Assembly: GCA_029243025.1 (NCBI GenBank)
Contig: JAQWSU010000002.1
Coordinates: 186,001-250,000 of the forward strand
Length of the DNA stretch: 64,000 bases
Direction of reading: 5' to 3'
Source: Pirellulaceae bacterium
GTDB taxonomy: Bacteria > Planctomycetota > Planctomycetia > Pirellulales > Pirellulaceae
The translations under genes and the position numbers were made by a program. Numbering within the stretch: the first letter of the stretch is position 1; each line of letters starts with the position of its first letter. Under the pieces are notes generated by a model, which was not told the origin of the DNA, did not search any database, and saw only the letters and a list, made by a program, of their open reading frames with translations. Positions 1-9,146 of this stretch are shown here, in pieces.

Positions 1-1617
1 GGCTGGCATGAAGTTACCGGGAATCACGCCACCGACGACCGAGTCGACCCACAAGAAATTGTTTTTCTCGTTGTAGTGATAATCTTTGAGTTGCGGAAAT
101 CGATCCTTGGTGATGTATTCCTCGAGATTCACGTCACGAGGGAGCGGCCACATTCGAATGTGCACTTCACCAAACTGTCCCCGGCCTCCTGATTGCTTCT
201 TATGACGGTAGCTACCTGCTGAATCGGCCTGAATTGTTTCGCGATAGGGTATTTTAGGTTCTTTGGTTTCGACTTCTAGCTTGTCCCGTCGGGACAAACG
301 TTCTTGGATGACCGACAAGTGTAGTTCACTCATACCCGTCATCACCAACTCTTTCGTCTGACCACCACGGTCCAGGTGGAAGGTTGGATCTTCTTCGACA
401 ACTTTATTGAGTGCACCAGATAACTTGGTTTCGTCGCCGCGACTCTTGGGGCTCACCGCAAGTCCGACCATTGGCATGGGGAAGCTGATTTCCGAAATTT
501 CGAATTCACCGATCATTGCCCCCGTATGCAGATCATCCATTTTTGCAACGGCCACAATGTCCCCCGGGCCGGCACTGTCGACGGGAGCCGTTTCGGATGC
601 TTGGACTTTCAATAACTGTCCAATCTTCACTCCTTTACGCGCTGAGGACGCGGGGACTGTCTCATCTTTTTTAAGCGTACCGCTGAAGATCCGAATGAAG
701 CTGAGTTTTTGTACGAACGGGTCGATACGCGTTTTGAAGACTTGCCCGACCAGAGGCCCGTCCGGATCGCAGCTGAGCTCGATTTCTTCTCCATCTTTCA
801 GGGCCGTTCTGGCAACGTCAGCTGGAGACAAGCAGCACATGTTAATCGCGTCAAGCATTTCCGAGACGCCGATGTCCATTTTGCCGGAACAGCAAAGAAT
901 CGGGACCAAGGAGCCCTCCCCGACAGCTTGCACAATCAAACGCGACAGCTCCTCCTCCGTGGGTTGGGTGCCCTCAAAGTAACGTTCCATCACCTCCTCG
1001 TCGACCTCGATGATCGACTCAATCAGCGGTTCACGAATTTCATCGGGATCGACTAACGCGCCGCTGGCGTCACCGACTGGCTTCAGGGTATTCACGACTC
1101 CCTTTAGCTGATCTCCCAGACCGATGGGAATCGTGAGCAATGCACATTTCGTTCCCCACAATTTCTGAATGCTGCTGATCAGGCCGGGAAAATCAATGTT
1201 CTCATCGTCCAGCTTATTAATGATGATGACGCGGCCCAATTTCGCTTTGCCAGCTTCATCAAATACTCGGCGCGTGTTGACTTCGATACCTGAGTGAGCG
1301 TTGATAACGATGGCCGCGTTGTCGACACCACGCAAAGCCCCGATCGTTTGCCCAATGAAATCGGGATAACCGGGGGTGTCGATCGCGTTATATTCTTTTC
1401 CGTCATGAGTGAAATGGACGACGGACGCCTCGACCGTGTATTTGTGGGTCTTTTCTTCGGCATCGAAGTCGCAAATGCTGGTTCCGTCGTCGACACTTGG
1501 CTGGCCGCTGACGGCGCCGGACTTGATCAAAATCTTGTCGACCAGAGTGGTCTTTCCAGCTGATCCATGACCGCAAAATGCAACGTTTCGAATGTCCGCG
1601 ACTTTTGCTTTCGCCAT
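1..1617 (-). CDS. Elongation factor G-like GTPase, C-terminus cut by the window edge
   Basis: A translational GTPase of the EF-G family; the 539 codons seen cover the G domain, domain II and the start of the later domains, and the gene runs off the left edge. GTPase motifs are clear: P-loop GHGSAGKT at residues 16-23, DTPG at 80-83 and NKLD at 134-137. The P-loop GHGSAGKT, where canonical EF-G has AHIDAGKT, suggests the EF-G-like paralogue group rather than the main FusA. It should act on the ribosome in the cytoplasm, but the exact role of these paralogues is often unknown. The ATG is preceded by AAGGAC as a plausible ribosome site. It stands apart from any str-operon neighbours (no rpsL, rpsG or tuf nearby), which supports the paralogue reading. 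Confidence 0.88.
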   Translation of the reverse strand, partial: MAKAKVADIRNVAFCGHGSAGKTTLVDKILIKSGAVSGQPSVDDGTSICDFDAEEKTHKYTVEASVVHFTHDGKEYNAIDTPGYPDFIGQTIGALRGVDNAAIVINAHSGIEVNTRRVFDEAGKAKLGRVIIINKLDDENIDFPGLISSIQKLWGTKCALLTIPIGLGDQLKGVVNTLKPVGDASGALVDPDEIREPLIESIIEVDEEVMERYFEGTQPTEEELSRLIVQAVGEGSLVPILCCSGKMDIGVSEMLDAINMCCLSPADVARTALKDGEEIELSCDPDGPLVGQVFKTRIDPFVQKLSFIRIFSGTLKKDETVPASSARKGVKIGQLLKVQASETAPVDSAGPGDIVAVAKMDDLHTGAMIGEFEISEISFPMPMVGLAVSPKSRGDETKLSGALNKVVEEDPTFHLDRGGQTKELVMTGMSELHLSVIQERLSRRDKLEVETKEPKIPYRETIQADSAGSYRHKKQSGGRGQFGEVHIRMWPLPRDVNLEEYITKDRFPQLKDYHYNEKNNFLWVDSVVGGVIPGNFMPA

Positions 1618-1864
1618 GCCAATGTCCTTATCTATTTAACGTTGAGTTATTTTAAAGATTTATCGACGCGTCGGACGGCCCCGTCTCGTGTTGGGACGCA
1701 GCAGGTTACCTCATTTGCTCCTGCCCGATGCCTTGCCGCAAAATGCATCCGGATCGGAAGGCCCACACGCGAACAACCGTACGATGGGCTTAGCTTTGGC
1801 ACAGAAACATCAGGAAAACGAGCAATATCGCACAGAAAATGGGCACTGACAAGTAGCGGAGGCC

Positions 1865-2473
1865 CTAAGGGAGTTCGGCAAAGTTTTGCAGAATCTGCAA
1901 GCCCTGCCGCTGGCTTTTTTCGGGGTGAAATTGCGTGGCGAAAAGATTGTCACGCCAAATCATCGAACAGAAGGGACTTCCGTAATCAGTTTCGACGGCA
2001 ATACACGAGGTGTCAGTCGGTACGACGTAATAGGAGTGCACGAAATAGAAAAAAGATTCTGACGGTATGTTGGCGAGAATGGGGGCCGTGCGTCGTATGG
2101 AAACTTGATTCCAACCCATGTGTGGAACTTTATAGTTGTCAGGCAGTTCGAAGCGCGTGACCTTGCCTGGCAAAAGCCCCAATCCCTCGTGTTCACCATT
2201 CTCGTAGCTAACATCAAATAGCAATTGCAAGCCCAAGCAGATTCCCAGAAAAGGCTTGCCTTGCTCGACTTGATCGCAGATGGGTTGCACCAGTTGCCGT
2301 CGCCTGAGCGCAGCCATCGCGTCTTGAAAAGCGCCGACTCCCGGCAAAACAACCTTGGTAGCTGCCGCGATCTCCTGGGGATCACTCGTTACGACAGCCG
2401 AGTGCCCGACCCGTTCGAAGCCCTTTTGGACTGAACGCAGGTTACCCATTTCATAGTCGATAATCGCAATCAT
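1865..2473 (-). CDS. hisH: Imidazole glycerol phosphate synthase subunit HisH
   Basis: Glutamine amidotransferase subunit of imidazole glycerol phosphate synthase: it releases ammonia from glutamine for HisF in histidine synthesis. The protein starts [11 protein letters not shown], which is the typical HisH opening; a start six codons upstream is also open but less likely. The class I amidotransferase triad is visible: Cys79 in GICLGLQ, and His183 and Glu185 in QFHPEKS. Length (202 residues) is normal. hisF is not next to it, so the histidine genes are scattered here. The stop is TAG at 1865-1867. Confidence is high for function. Confidence 0.95.
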   Translation of the reverse strand: MIAIIDYEMGNLRSVQKGFERVGHSAVVTSDPQEIAAATKVVLPGVGAFQDAMAALRRRQLVQPICDQVEQGKPFLGICLGLQLLFDVSYENGEHEGLGLLPGKVTRFELPDNYKVPHMGWNQVSIRRTAPILANIPSESFFYFVHSYYVVPTDTSCIAVETDYGSPFCSMIWRDNLFATQFHPEKSQRQGLQILQNFAELP

Positions 2474-2618
2474 CTCTGACGTTCCTCTCATCCTGCGAAC
2501 AGAAGCTTGCCGAGTTCAGTGGGACACTCCATCTGCTCGACAGGTTCGGCTACGCATTGTAAACGGTATTGCCGAGTTGCGTCAGCAGAGAGAAAGGGTT
2601 GCCCACGCGGTTGCGAGC

Positions 2619-3719
2619 TTAGCGATTGCCGGCCGTTTGTGGATAAACGACGATTTCTACGCGCCGATTCTTAGATTGACCGGTGACAGTGGCATTCGAG
2701 GCGAGCGGGTAATTCGTTCCGTGCCCGAGGACGAAGAGTTGCGATTTAAGTGACTGATGTTGAGCACTAATTGCCTCAAAAACCACCATGGCTTGGGCAG
2801 CTGTGAGTTGGTGAGCGCTTCGCCAGCCGGTCGCGCTAGTTGGTTCTGATTCGGCATGAGCTTCGATGCCCACCACCTGTCGTGGGTAGTTACGCAAAAT
2901 CGCATCGGAAACCTGATTAATCACGAGATTGGCATCGGGTCGCAGAGAAGCGCCGTCACTTGCAAAGAGTCGATCGGTCGGGATTTCGATGCGGACCAAG
3001 TCACCGTCCTGTCGAACGTTAAGCCCCTCCACAGTCACTGCGGTCAAACTCTTGCGGTAGCTGTTATTGGCAGTGATTGCTGCCCCGCTGCGTCGCTGCG
3101 AAGAAGTCAGTAAGGAATCGTATTTGTCGCTCGCTTCTTCCGACGTTTTTAACGCGTTAGCTAATTGATTGGAGGTTTCTTTAAGGCGTTGTTGTAAGAG
3201 ATTGTTTTGGTCTTCCAGCAACTGAACACGCTGTTGAACTTGAGAAAAATCTGCGTAGAGATCTTGGTTGCGCTGATCCAAACTCTTGGCACGACGTCCA
3301 AGTTCATCATATCGCCCCAACGCTTCACGTGCCTGGTCGGCGAGCATGACTTCTTGTGCTTTTTGATCGTTGCTTATGTCAGTTTTTGCTTGCTGTTGTT
3401 GTTTTTGCAGTGCGGCCAGTTGGGATTCTGTTCGCGCTTGCTGTTGACGCATTGTTTCAAGCTGTCGTTGTTGCTCATTGGCGAGGCGCACTTGTTCGTT
3501 TGCCTTGGCCTGCATGTCTGCAGCGTAGGACGAAGAGGGTGCGGCAGTGCCAAATGTATTGACACCCGAGTAGGGAGTCGCAGGCGTTTGGCCGCCTTGA
3601 TTTTGATTGCAACCGATGAAGCCAAGCATCGTGAAAATGACACACACCGCAAGTTGGGCACGCATGCGGCGGGAGACGAGTATTCGATTTAGAACTCGCA
3701 AGATCATCTGCTTAGGCAT
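2619..3719 (-). CDS. OmpA-family lipoprotein with a long coiled coil
   Basis: A 366-residue envelope lipoprotein. Starting at MPKQM, a basic N-terminus and hydrophobic stretch lead to the lipobox FIGC (Cys37), so lipid attachment is expected. Residues about 70-190 are rich in Gln, Glu, Ala and Leu with heptad character and are probably a coiled coil. The C-terminal 140 residues resemble an OmpA peptidoglycan-binding domain and end with the family's NRRVEI signature. The usual GHTD segment is replaced by AHAE, so the peptidoglycan contact may be altered. A longer reading frame exists upstream, but it lacks a signal peptide and overlaps the neighbouring gene's leader. Likely role: linking outer membrane and cell wall. 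Neighbours do not narrow this further. Confidence 0.8.
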   Translation of the reverse strand: MPKQMILRVLNRILVSRRMRAQLAVCVIFTMLGFIGCNQNQGGQTPATPYSGVNTFGTAAPSSSYAADMQAKANEQVRLANEQQRQLETMRQQQARTESQLAALQKQQQQAKTDISNDQKAQEVMLADQAREALGRYDELGRRAKSLDQRNQDLYADFSQVQQRVQLLEDQNNLLQQRLKETSNQLANALKTSEEASDKYDSLLTSSQRRSGAAITANNSYRKSLTAVTVEGLNVRQDGDLVRIEIPTDRLFASDGASLRPDANLVINQVSDAILRNYPRQVVGIEAHAESEPTSATGWRSAHQLTAAQAMVVFEAISAQHQSLKSQLFVLGHGTNYPLASNATVTGQSKNRRVEIVVYPQTAGNR

Positions 3720-3880
3720 CGCCCGTGGCGATTCCTCCGGGGGTTGGCACCGAACAATTTTCAGCGCGGAGATAATATCGATCCACGCTAGAGGCTGCAA
3801 GACCAACCCCATGGCTGATCGCAGGTTGATGGCCTCGGCGATTCGCCAACTGCTAGCAGGGGAGATTTCTTGATGTTGTG

Positions 3881-5086
3881 CTAGCGGGGGCGTACCGCTC
3901 GAATCAGGACTAACAGGATCCCGAGCAGAATCAAGCAGACGCCAAACACCAGCGGGACGAACCATCCCATCGCAAAGACTGGGATACCCCAGCGGTTCCA
4001 AATGGCTGGCCAGAAGAGAATTAAGAGAATGGTTGCCAGGCTGAGGAAGGGACCATAGGCAATATCTTTACGCTGGGTCAAAATCCACTGGGAAATAGCG
4101 ATGATGACCCCCGCGAAAGGTGCGAGGAAAAAAATGATCAGGGACGGTTGCCAGCCAACGAAGGCACCGATCATGCCCATCAAAGTGACATCTCCAAATC
4201 CCATTGCCTCTTGCCCAAGTGCAAGACTAGCGACGATGCGGACCAGCCAGATGACGCTACCGCCGGCCGCCATTCCCACCAGAGATGTCAGCAGGCCTTG
4301 CCAAGCGAGCCCGCCCCGCCACCAGACGGCGACGCTGGCGGCGGATGTCGCCAAGGCCAAGCCGGTCATGAGTAGTGTGCCACGGTGACGACCGATGCTG
4401 GCGAGCAAATAGCGAACAAACTTCCTGGAGCCGCTCCGATACCAGAGTGTTTTGGGCAGCATTGCGTACCACCATCCGACGATGCAGGCCAAGCCAATGC
4501 TTAAACCTTTGGCGCCTTGCAAATCGGCCGGCCATGGATTCGGTTGGCTGAGCCACAAGGGGGATGTGACAATGGGAGGGGGCAACTCACTCCAAGCTGG
4601 TAACAGACTAATGGGCAGCACGGCCGCAAGTAGCAAACCGATTAAGGTGCCGGGAATCGTGATTTCGTCGGGAATCGTTTGTTCGTCCAAGTCGATAAAA
4701 GTCGCGACGGTCATGAAGCAGATCAAGATAGCATGGCTGAGAAACTGAGCACGGATAACCGAATCTGCAATCGGTAGGGAGCCCAAGGGATACAGCCCTC
4801 GTTGCATCTCAAGCCAATACAGGGTAACCAATCCAGCGGCCAATCCGAGTTCGATAACCATCGGCCGCAGCCAGAATCCCTCGCCATGAAGGCTTGACTC
4901 GCGGCGTAACCGCCACCAGCCAAGAATCGGGATACGATCGAGAGCTGTTCGTGGAGCTGTCTGGGCCGGTGGTTTGGACCAAGGGCTGATCGTTCGCTTG
5001 TGCCACGCCAGACGATAAATCCCACGATTGATTTGTCCGCCTATGAAAAGCGAGATCAAGGCAATGGCGACAAGTTCCAAGGGCAT
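3881..5086 (-). CDS. Type IV prepilin peptidase (A24 family)
   Basis: A polytopic membrane aspartyl peptidase of 401 residues that should cleave leader peptides of type IV-like or Flp prepilins at the inner membrane. Both catalytic aspartates are present in their expected settings: Asp132 in the FIDLDEQTIPDEIT block and Asp299 in GFGD. The N-terminal region keeps the RIPILGWW..R block of the methylase half but has none of the four cysteines seen in classical PilD, so N-methylation may be lost. It is larger than usual, with an extended central section (about 160-290) between the two Asp sites. The gene begins 6 bp after aroK and is probably in the same transcript. An Flp pilin lies at 21078-21260. 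Confidence 0.9.
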   Translation of the reverse strand: MPLELVAIALISLFIGGQINRGIYRLAWHKRTISPWSKPPAQTAPRTALDRIPILGWWRLRRESSLHGEGFWLRPMVIELGLAAGLVTLYWLEMQRGLYPLGSLPIADSVIRAQFLSHAILICFMTVATFIDLDEQTIPDEITIPGTLIGLLLAAVLPISLLPAWSELPPPIVTSPLWLSQPNPWPADLQGAKGLSIGLACIVGWWYAMLPKTLWYRSGSRKFVRYLLASIGRHRGTLLMTGLALATSAASVAVWWRGGLAWQGLLTSLVGMAAGGSVIWLVRIVASLALGQEAMGFGDVTLMGMIGAFVGWQPSLIIFFLAPFAGVIIAISQWILTQRKDIAYGPFLSLATILLILFWPAIWNRWGIPVFAMGWFVPLVFGVCLILLGILLVLIRAVRPR

Positions 5087-5092
5087 GGCAAA

Positions 5093-5629
5093 TTAGCTAG
5101 GGTCGTTTTGAGAAGGAACATCGAGTTTCTTGAGGATATCGTCGACAATTTCGCTGGGGGTTCGTCCATCCGTATCAATGATGCAATCTGAGCTTGCTTG
5201 ATAGATCGGTGTACGCTCGGTTAACACTTGTGTGATCTCAGCGAAGCCGCCAGATTGAGTGAGATTGGGACGTTGGCTATCGGAAAGGAGATCATCCGTA
5301 ATGCGTTGATAAATTGTCTCAGCGGTGGCTCGTAACCAGACGACAGGGCCAGCAACCTGCAATATCTGGCGATTTTCGGGTCGTATAATGGTGCCGCCAC
5401 CGAGGGCCAAGATTAGCTTGTGCTGTCGCGCCATTTGAGCAACGACTTGTGACTCGAGATCCCGAAAACGCGGCTCGCCCTCGTCGTCGAAGATTTGACG
5501 AATTGGCCGACCGACTAACGACTCGACTTCGGCATCTGTGTCGACGCAACGCCACCCGAGACGTTCGGCGAGTAGCTGTCCCACCGTTGTCTTGCCTGTA
5601 CCTCGATAACCCGTGAGTGATATCAGCAT
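5093..5629 (-). CDS. aroK: Shikimate kinase
   Basis: Phosphorylates shikimate with ATP, the fifth step of the chorismate pathway. The 178-residue protein starts MLISLTGYRG, 7 bp after the end of aroDE; an upstream in-frame ATG would overlap aroDE and is rejected. The P-loop GYRGTGKT is at residues 7-14, followed by shikimate-binding Asp32, the RFRDLE block at about 54-59 and the GGG of ALGGGT at 77-79. The lid arginine is in the SQRPNL segment. It is followed within 6 bp by the prepilin peptidase gene, and preceded by the enzymes for steps three and four of the same pathway. Confidence 0.96.
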   Translation of the reverse strand: MLISLTGYRGTGKTTVGQLLAERLGWRCVDTDAEVESLVGRPIRQIFDDEGEPRFRDLESQVVAQMARQHKLILALGGGTIIRPENRQILQVAGPVVWLRATAETIYQRITDDLLSDSQRPNLTQSGGFAEITQVLTERTPIYQASSDCIIDTDGRTPSEIVDDILKKLDVPSQNDPS

Positions 5630-5636
5630 AGGGCGT

Positions 5637-7133
5637 TCAGTTTGGACGTTCGTATTTGGCTGGGCCAATCGTGCGTTTGAGGACATCTCGCATCAGATCG
5701 GTGGGAGCCGGTTTTCCAGCGAAGTACTGGAATTGTAAGGCGGCTTGGCGAATGAACATGTCAACGCCGGTAACGACCACGCAGTGTTTTTCCTTCGCGT
5801 GTTTGATTAGCAGGGTCTGCTCCGGATTGTAGACCGTGTCGAAGACTGTCATCGCAGGACGAAGTCGATTTTTTTCGAAGGGCGTCTCGTCCACATTGGG
5901 GTGCATGCCGATCGGGGTGCAGTTGAATAGAATGTCGGCGTTGAGCGTGTGACGTAGCTCCCAGTCAATTACTTTGCAGTTTAATGTGTCGCTGAACATG
6001 GTGGCTCGTTGGGGAGAGCGAGCTGCTACGATCACGGTCGCACCACGGCGAGTGAGTCCATAGGCAATTGCCTTTGCAACGCCCCCGGCTCCGAGGATTA
6101 GGGCCGTTTTTCCGCTGAGCGATTTTTCTTGATCAGGTAGTTTCATGATCTCGGCCAAGCTGTCCATCGCTGCTCGATAGTCGGTGTTGTATCCAATGAT
6201 TTGGTCGTCTTGGAACACAAGGGTGTTGGCAGCTCCAATCCCTTGAACGGCTGGGTCAACTTTTGTGCAATGCGCCAAGACCGATTCCTTATGGGGAATG
6301 GTCACGCTCAAACCTCGAATACCGATGTCAGGGCAATCCTTGAGGAATTGGCTTAATTCTTCGCGTGGAACGCGAAATGGCAAATAGACTTTGTTGAGAT
6401 CTAATTTTTTGAATGCCGCGTTGTGAATCACAGGACTCAGGCTGTGTCCAATTGGGTCGGCGATGACGCCGTAGACGTCGGTGTTCTGGGTGATCGTCTC
6501 GTATCGATAGGTTTCGGTCATTTGCTTGAAGCTTAACTGACCGGGAGCCAACGTTCGTTCGTGATGGAAGGTCGCGTAGGTGAACGGGGCGCCAAAACGG
6601 GCGGCTAGGACACGTGTCGGTGTCCCCATGTCGCCCATGCACATGCCGAGAGTTGGGATGTCACTTTTGGCGATAAGGTTTAACATCCGCACGTTATCAT
6701 GCGGACGATTCGCCATCGTCGCCAATTTGATGACGTCTGCTTCCATCGTCGCCATGCGGGCGTGAATCTCGTCTAGATTGTCAGGTGTTTTTGTGAAGTC
6801 ATGCAGACTGATGACGCGTTTAGTTTTTCCATACCGAGGGATCGACCCGGCGACATCATCTTCAATGTCGATGTACTCGACACCTTCGGCGATTGCAGAA
6901 CGCAGCAATACCAGGCGTTCGGCCTCCGTTCCGCTCCATTTTCCGCCGTCGGCTGGGCGACGGCAACTGATTAATACGGGGCCCGGACGATCATCGAGTA
7001 ATCGCTTGAGGTTGACTTCACCCGAGATATAGTCGAGTCGTAGTTCGACAAGCTTGGCGCCTTCCTCAACTAAATGAGCGTGCTCTGCTCGCATGTGCCG
7101 ATGTCTGCCGCGACCGATACAAACGCAAATCAT
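5637..7133 (-). CDS. aroDE: Bifunctional 3-dehydroquinate dehydratase / shikimate dehydrogenase
   Basis: A fusion of 498 residues carrying steps three and four of the shikimate pathway. Residues 1 to about 215 are a type I dehydroquinate dehydratase with His111 in SLHDF and the Schiff-base lysine Lys136 in VIKLA. From about 219 a shikimate dehydrogenase begins with VYGVIADPIGHSLSP; its catalytic Lys282 (TIPHK) and Asp318 (GYNTD) are present, followed by the NADP-binding GAGGVA at 348-353. This arrangement resembles the plant enzyme and is also found in planctomycetes and chlamydiae. The ATG at 7133 gives a complete dehydratase N-terminus. aroK follows 7 bp downstream. Confidence 0.95.
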   Translation of the reverse strand: MICVCIGRGRHRHMRAEHAHLVEEGAKLVELRLDYISGEVNLKRLLDDRPGPVLISCRRPADGGKWSGTEAERLVLLRSAIAEGVEYIDIEDDVAGSIPRYGKTKRVISLHDFTKTPDNLDEIHARMATMEADVIKLATMANRPHDNVRMLNLIAKSDIPTLGMCMGDMGTPTRVLAARFGAPFTYATFHHERTLAPGQLSFKQMTETYRYETITQNTDVYGVIADPIGHSLSPVIHNAAFKKLDLNKVYLPFRVPREELSQFLKDCPDIGIRGLSVTIPHKESVLAHCTKVDPAVQGIGAANTLVFQDDQIIGYNTDYRAAMDSLAEIMKLPDQEKSLSGKTALILGAGGVAKAIAYGLTRRGATVIVAARSPQRATMFSDTLNCKVIDWELRHTLNADILFNCTPIGMHPNVDETPFEKNRLRPAMTVFDTVYNPEQTLLIKHAKEKHCVVVTGVDMFIRQAALQFQYFAGKPAPTDLMRDVLKRTIGPAKYERPN

Positions 7134-7257
7134 GAACTTCGAGCCTAGGGGGTTAATTGAGTTGTGGGGTAGCCGTCGCAGGGATATACAGATAGGAGTT
7201 GCGAAGCATTTGCCTGCGGACAGCCGTTTCCTATTTTGGCTGACAATTGAGCTCGGA

Positions 7258-9123
7258 TCAAATCCGTTTGAACCGACGATCGAGTTCCTGCTGGGTGAAT
7301 ACTAACGTGGTAGGCCGGCCGTGGGGGCAGTGGTGTGAGTCCTGAACGAGCCCGCGATGCTCAATAAGTGTCGCAATTTCGGCGGCGGAAAGCCGGTCAC
7401 CCGACTTAATCGCTGCTTTGCAACTCATCATGTTCAGTAATTCATCCAGAATGTCCCGACGTTCCAATGTTTTTTCTTCGATCACTAGCTGTTTGGCGAT
7501 TTGTTGGATCAGTTCGACCGGGTCGACGTTACTCAACATGGCAGGGTAGCCTGACACCAACACCGTATCACCGCCGAATGGATCGACGGCAATTCCTAGT
7601 CCTTTGAGAATTTCTTGGTTTTCCAGGACGGCGGCCGCTTCGGACGGAGCCAGGTCGACAGGCTCTGGACTCAGCAGTCGCTGAACTTCCACGGTTCCTT
7701 GAGCTGCTTTTTCTCGGAATTGCTCATAGAGAATTCGCTCATGTAACGCATGTTGATCTATGATGATCAGCCCTTCCTCACAAGCGGTGACGAGGTAACG
7801 ATTGTGGGCCTGCAACGCCTGGAGTTTCTCTGGCTCGACTGACGGTTCGAGCATGTTCGATCTGCCAGCTGGGTCGGGGGAGTTCGGTGAGCCGTCGTCG
7901 GTCGTTGGGTTCGATTGCCAAGCGGACGCAGTGGGCACGGCATCAAATCGAAGTTTGACCTGCTCTCCTGTTTTAACAGGGCTGTCGAAGGGACGGTGCT
8001 CGGGGATTTTGCCCCGAGCCCAGTCGGTTACCTGAGCACGGACAGTCGCCGCTTGCGACGGGTCGACGGCGTTGACCAGCGTTGCAGAATCGGGTGCGGG
8101 CTCGACTCGAGCCGTAAGATCGGTCGCGAGAAATCGAGAACGCAGCGTGCCAAGTAATTGGCTGTAGATGCGTCCCCCATCTTGGAAACGCACCTCAAGT
8201 TTACAAGGGTGAACGTTCACGTCTACGGTGTCTGGTTCCATCTCAAAACGCAAGAAAGAGATGGGATAGCGACCCGTCAGTAGAAGTCCTCGATAGGCTT
8301 CGCCCAAGGCGTGCTGGAGCGATCGATCCTTGATATGGCGGCCGTTCAGGAATAGATATTGCATCTTGTTACTGCTGCGACTGTGTGTTGGATTAGCAAC
8401 GTAGCCACTCAGTTTCAAGTTGTCTTCTTCGCTGTTCACCCAAATTAAGGCATCGGCGACGTCGCTGCCGAAAATCGCCGCAATACGTTCTCGCCAATCC
8501 GTGACGGACGGCAGATCAAACAGGGTGCGTTGGTTGTGCTGCAGAGAAAACTGCACCTGTGGGTAGGCCAACGCAATGCGGGTGAATGCTTCGGACACGT
8601 GTCCGAGTTCGGTCTGTGTCGTTCGCATGAATTTGCGACGAACGGGCGTGTTGAAAAACAGATTTCGGATTTCGAGTGTTGTGCCCTGGCTACAAGCACA
8701 TGGCGCGACATCGCTGAGTTGGCCGCCATTTACCGACAGTTCGAAACCAGCCTCCGCGTCTTGCACCTTACTACGGATTCGGAGTTGGCTGACTTCGGCA
8801 ATGGAGGCCAGCGCTTCACCGCGAAAACCGAGCGTATCGACTGCAAACAAATCATCGGCAGATTGAATCTTGCTTGTTGCATGACTGGCGACCGAAAGCA
8901 GTAATTGCTCCTGTGGGATTCCCCAGCCGTCATCAGAAACCCGAATCAGATCCGCCCCACCCTTTTCCAGGATTACCTGGATCTGACCGGCTCCCGCATC
9001 GATTGAGTTTTCCATCAACTCTTTGACCACGCTGGCTGGACGCTCGATGACTTCGCCGGCAGCGATTTTGTTAATCACGCTGGTGGATAATTGCTGAATG
9101 GGCGGGGGCGAATCCGTGCTCAT
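7258..9123 (-). CDS. mutL: DNA mismatch repair protein MutL
   Basis: A 621-residue MutL that couples mismatch recognition by MutS to strand incision. N-terminal GHKL ATPase motifs are intact: Glu35 and Asn39, DDGWGIP at 64-70 and TLGFRGEALASI at 97-108. A variable linker spans about 330-430. The C-terminal domain has the endonuclease motif DQHA(X)2E(X)4E at 456-467, a CKAAIK block near 568 and CPHGRP at 599-604, so this is the nicking type of MutL, as expected in bacteria without MutH. The ATG at 9123 has GAGGA 8 bp upstream; an earlier start would overlap the regulator gene. It begins 23 bp after the NtrC-type regulator. Confidence 0.96.
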   Translation of the reverse strand: MSTDSPPPIQQLSTSVINKIAAGEVIERPASVVKELMENSIDAGAGQIQVILEKGGADLIRVSDDGWGIPQEQLLLSVASHATSKIQSADDLFAVDTLGFRGEALASIAEVSQLRIRSKVQDAEAGFELSVNGGQLSDVAPCACSQGTTLEIRNLFFNTPVRRKFMRTTQTELGHVSEAFTRIALAYPQVQFSLQHNQRTLFDLPSVTDWRERIAAIFGSDVADALIWVNSEEDNLKLSGYVANPTHSRSSNKMQYLFLNGRHIKDRSLQHALGEAYRGLLLTGRYPISFLRFEMEPDTVDVNVHPCKLEVRFQDGGRIYSQLLGTLRSRFLATDLTARVEPAPDSATLVNAVDPSQAATVRAQVTDWARGKIPEHRPFDSPVKTGEQVKLRFDAVPTASAWQSNPTTDDGSPNSPDPAGRSNMLEPSVEPEKLQALQAHNRYLVTACEEGLIIIDQHALHERILYEQFREKAAQGTVEVQRLLSPEPVDLAPSEAAAVLENQEILKGLGIAVDPFGGDTVLVSGYPAMLSNVDPVELIQQIAKQLVIEEKTLERRDILDELLNMMSCKAAIKSGDRLSAAEIATLIEHRGLVQDSHHCPHGRPTTLVFTQQELDRRFKRI

Positions 9124-9146
9124 ATTCGATTTCCTCGGTCTGGATC

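Noticed and set aside
1567-2160. Plus-strand frame of 197 codons
   Set aside because: It runs opposite to hisH, which has complete active-site motifs; the composition is that of a shadow frame.
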